Source of the DNA: Alphaproteobacteria bacterium
Lineage (GTDB): Bacteria > Pseudomonadota > Alphaproteobacteria > Oceanibaculales > Oceanibaculaceae
Length of the DNA: 53,628 bases
Assembly: GCA_018823745.1 (NCBI GenBank)
Contig: JAHJHR010000014.1
Location: 1-53,628, forward strand
Direction of reading: 5' to 3'
Below are positions 53,429-53,628 of the stretch, piece after piece; the stretch's first letter is position 1, and each line of letters begins with the position of its first letter. The notes beneath the pieces were generated by a model. It did not search any database, was not told where the DNA came from, and saw only the letters and a program-made list of their open reading frames with translations. The position numbers and the translations under genes are program-made.

Positions 53429-53628
53429 CTAGAACTGCGCCTTCTCGGTCGAGTCGGCCATCGCCGTAGTGGCGCTCTGCCCGGATATCACCGCCATCGA
53501 CACCGCGTCGAAATAGGAAGTGCCGACCTCACGCTGGTGGCGCGTCGCCGAGAACCCGTCCTTCTCCGCCGCGAATTCGGCCTGCTGCAGCTGGCTGTAG
53601 GCAGCCATGCCGTCGGTCTTGTAGCGCC
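53429..53628 (-). CDS. aceA: Isocitrate lyase, C-terminal end (gene runs off the window)
   Basis: Glyoxylate-cycle enzyme that cleaves isocitrate to glyoxylate and succinate. Only the last 65 codons or so are present. The translated end includes YSQLQQAEFAAEKDGFSATR, HQREVGTSYFDAVSMAV and the terminal STEKAQF, which are diagnostic for the C-terminus of bacterial isocitrate lyase. The gene is convergent with metQ; the rest lies beyond the right edge. Confidence 0.95.
   Translation of the reverse strand, partial: RYKTDGMAAYSQLQQAEFAAEKDGFSATRHQREVGTSYFDAVSMAVISGQSATTAMADSTEKAQF

Overview
The window looks like chromosomal DNA of a free-living, GC-rich alphaproteobacterium, probably of the Rhodospirillales. 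The basis is the tRNA-Tyr, tRNA-Gly, tuf order beside an rlmB-type methyltransferase, a MipZ division regulator, several PAS_5 proteins, an alphaproteobacterial LexA box (GTTC-N7-GTTC) and a SAM-II riboswitch. The species cannot be named from the sequence alone. No prophage, insertion sequence or CRISPR array is visible; the only clearly mobile-type module is a small higBA toxin-antitoxin pair.

Layout. 1-3.3 kb: start of tuf with two tRNAs on the minus strand, then rlmB, an unknown helical protein and tRNA-Thr. 3.3-11.1 kb: PepSY protein, PAS_5 protein, Na/phosphate symporter, uracil permease, a DsbA-type isomerase overlapping an acyl-CoA synthetase, and an FAD oxidoreductase. 11.2-15.7 kb: molybdopterin oxidoreductase, mipZ, and a VWA/DnaJ-domain pair. 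15.9-19.5 kb: galU, ugd and a phosphoglucomutase/phosphomannomutase, which supply nucleotide sugars. 19.7-24.3 kb: soluble chemoreceptor, D,D-carboxypeptidase with SPOR domain, the proteasome-like Anbu peptidase and a phasin with a striking operator region. 24.5-29.4 kb: clpS-clpA, a second PAS_5 protein and a GAF histidine kinase. 29.4-34.9 kb: gamma-glutamyltransferase, a TRAP transporter operon and higBA. 34.9-39.2 kb: SOS-controlled Y-family polymerase, TPR-methyltransferase, EamA permease and a small unknown protein.

From 39.2 to 48.2 kb every gene lies on the minus strand. Read in transcription order these are two sulfotransferases, a Wzt-type ABC ATPase, an ECF sigma factor with its anti-sigma factor, a redoxin/2OG-Fe(II) oxygenase fusion, a third PAS_5 protein, cysD and cysNC. 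CysD and CysNC make PAPS, the donor that sulfotransferases use. Together with the nucleotide-sugar genes at 16-19 kb and the Wzt exporter ATPase, this suggests a sulfated surface polysaccharide (inference).

48.4-53.6 kb holds a HerA-like ATPase with a group III truncated haemoglobin, a REP-like element, a SAM-II riboswitch followed at once by a strong terminator-like hairpin, the metNIQ methionine importer it should control, and the 3' end of isocitrate lyase on the minus strand.

The most rewarding observations are regulatory: the SAM-II/terminator leader of metNIQ, the LexA box of the Y-family polymerase, perfect inverted repeats flanking the phasin promoter, and a hairpin that covers the ribosome binding site of the chemoreceptor.
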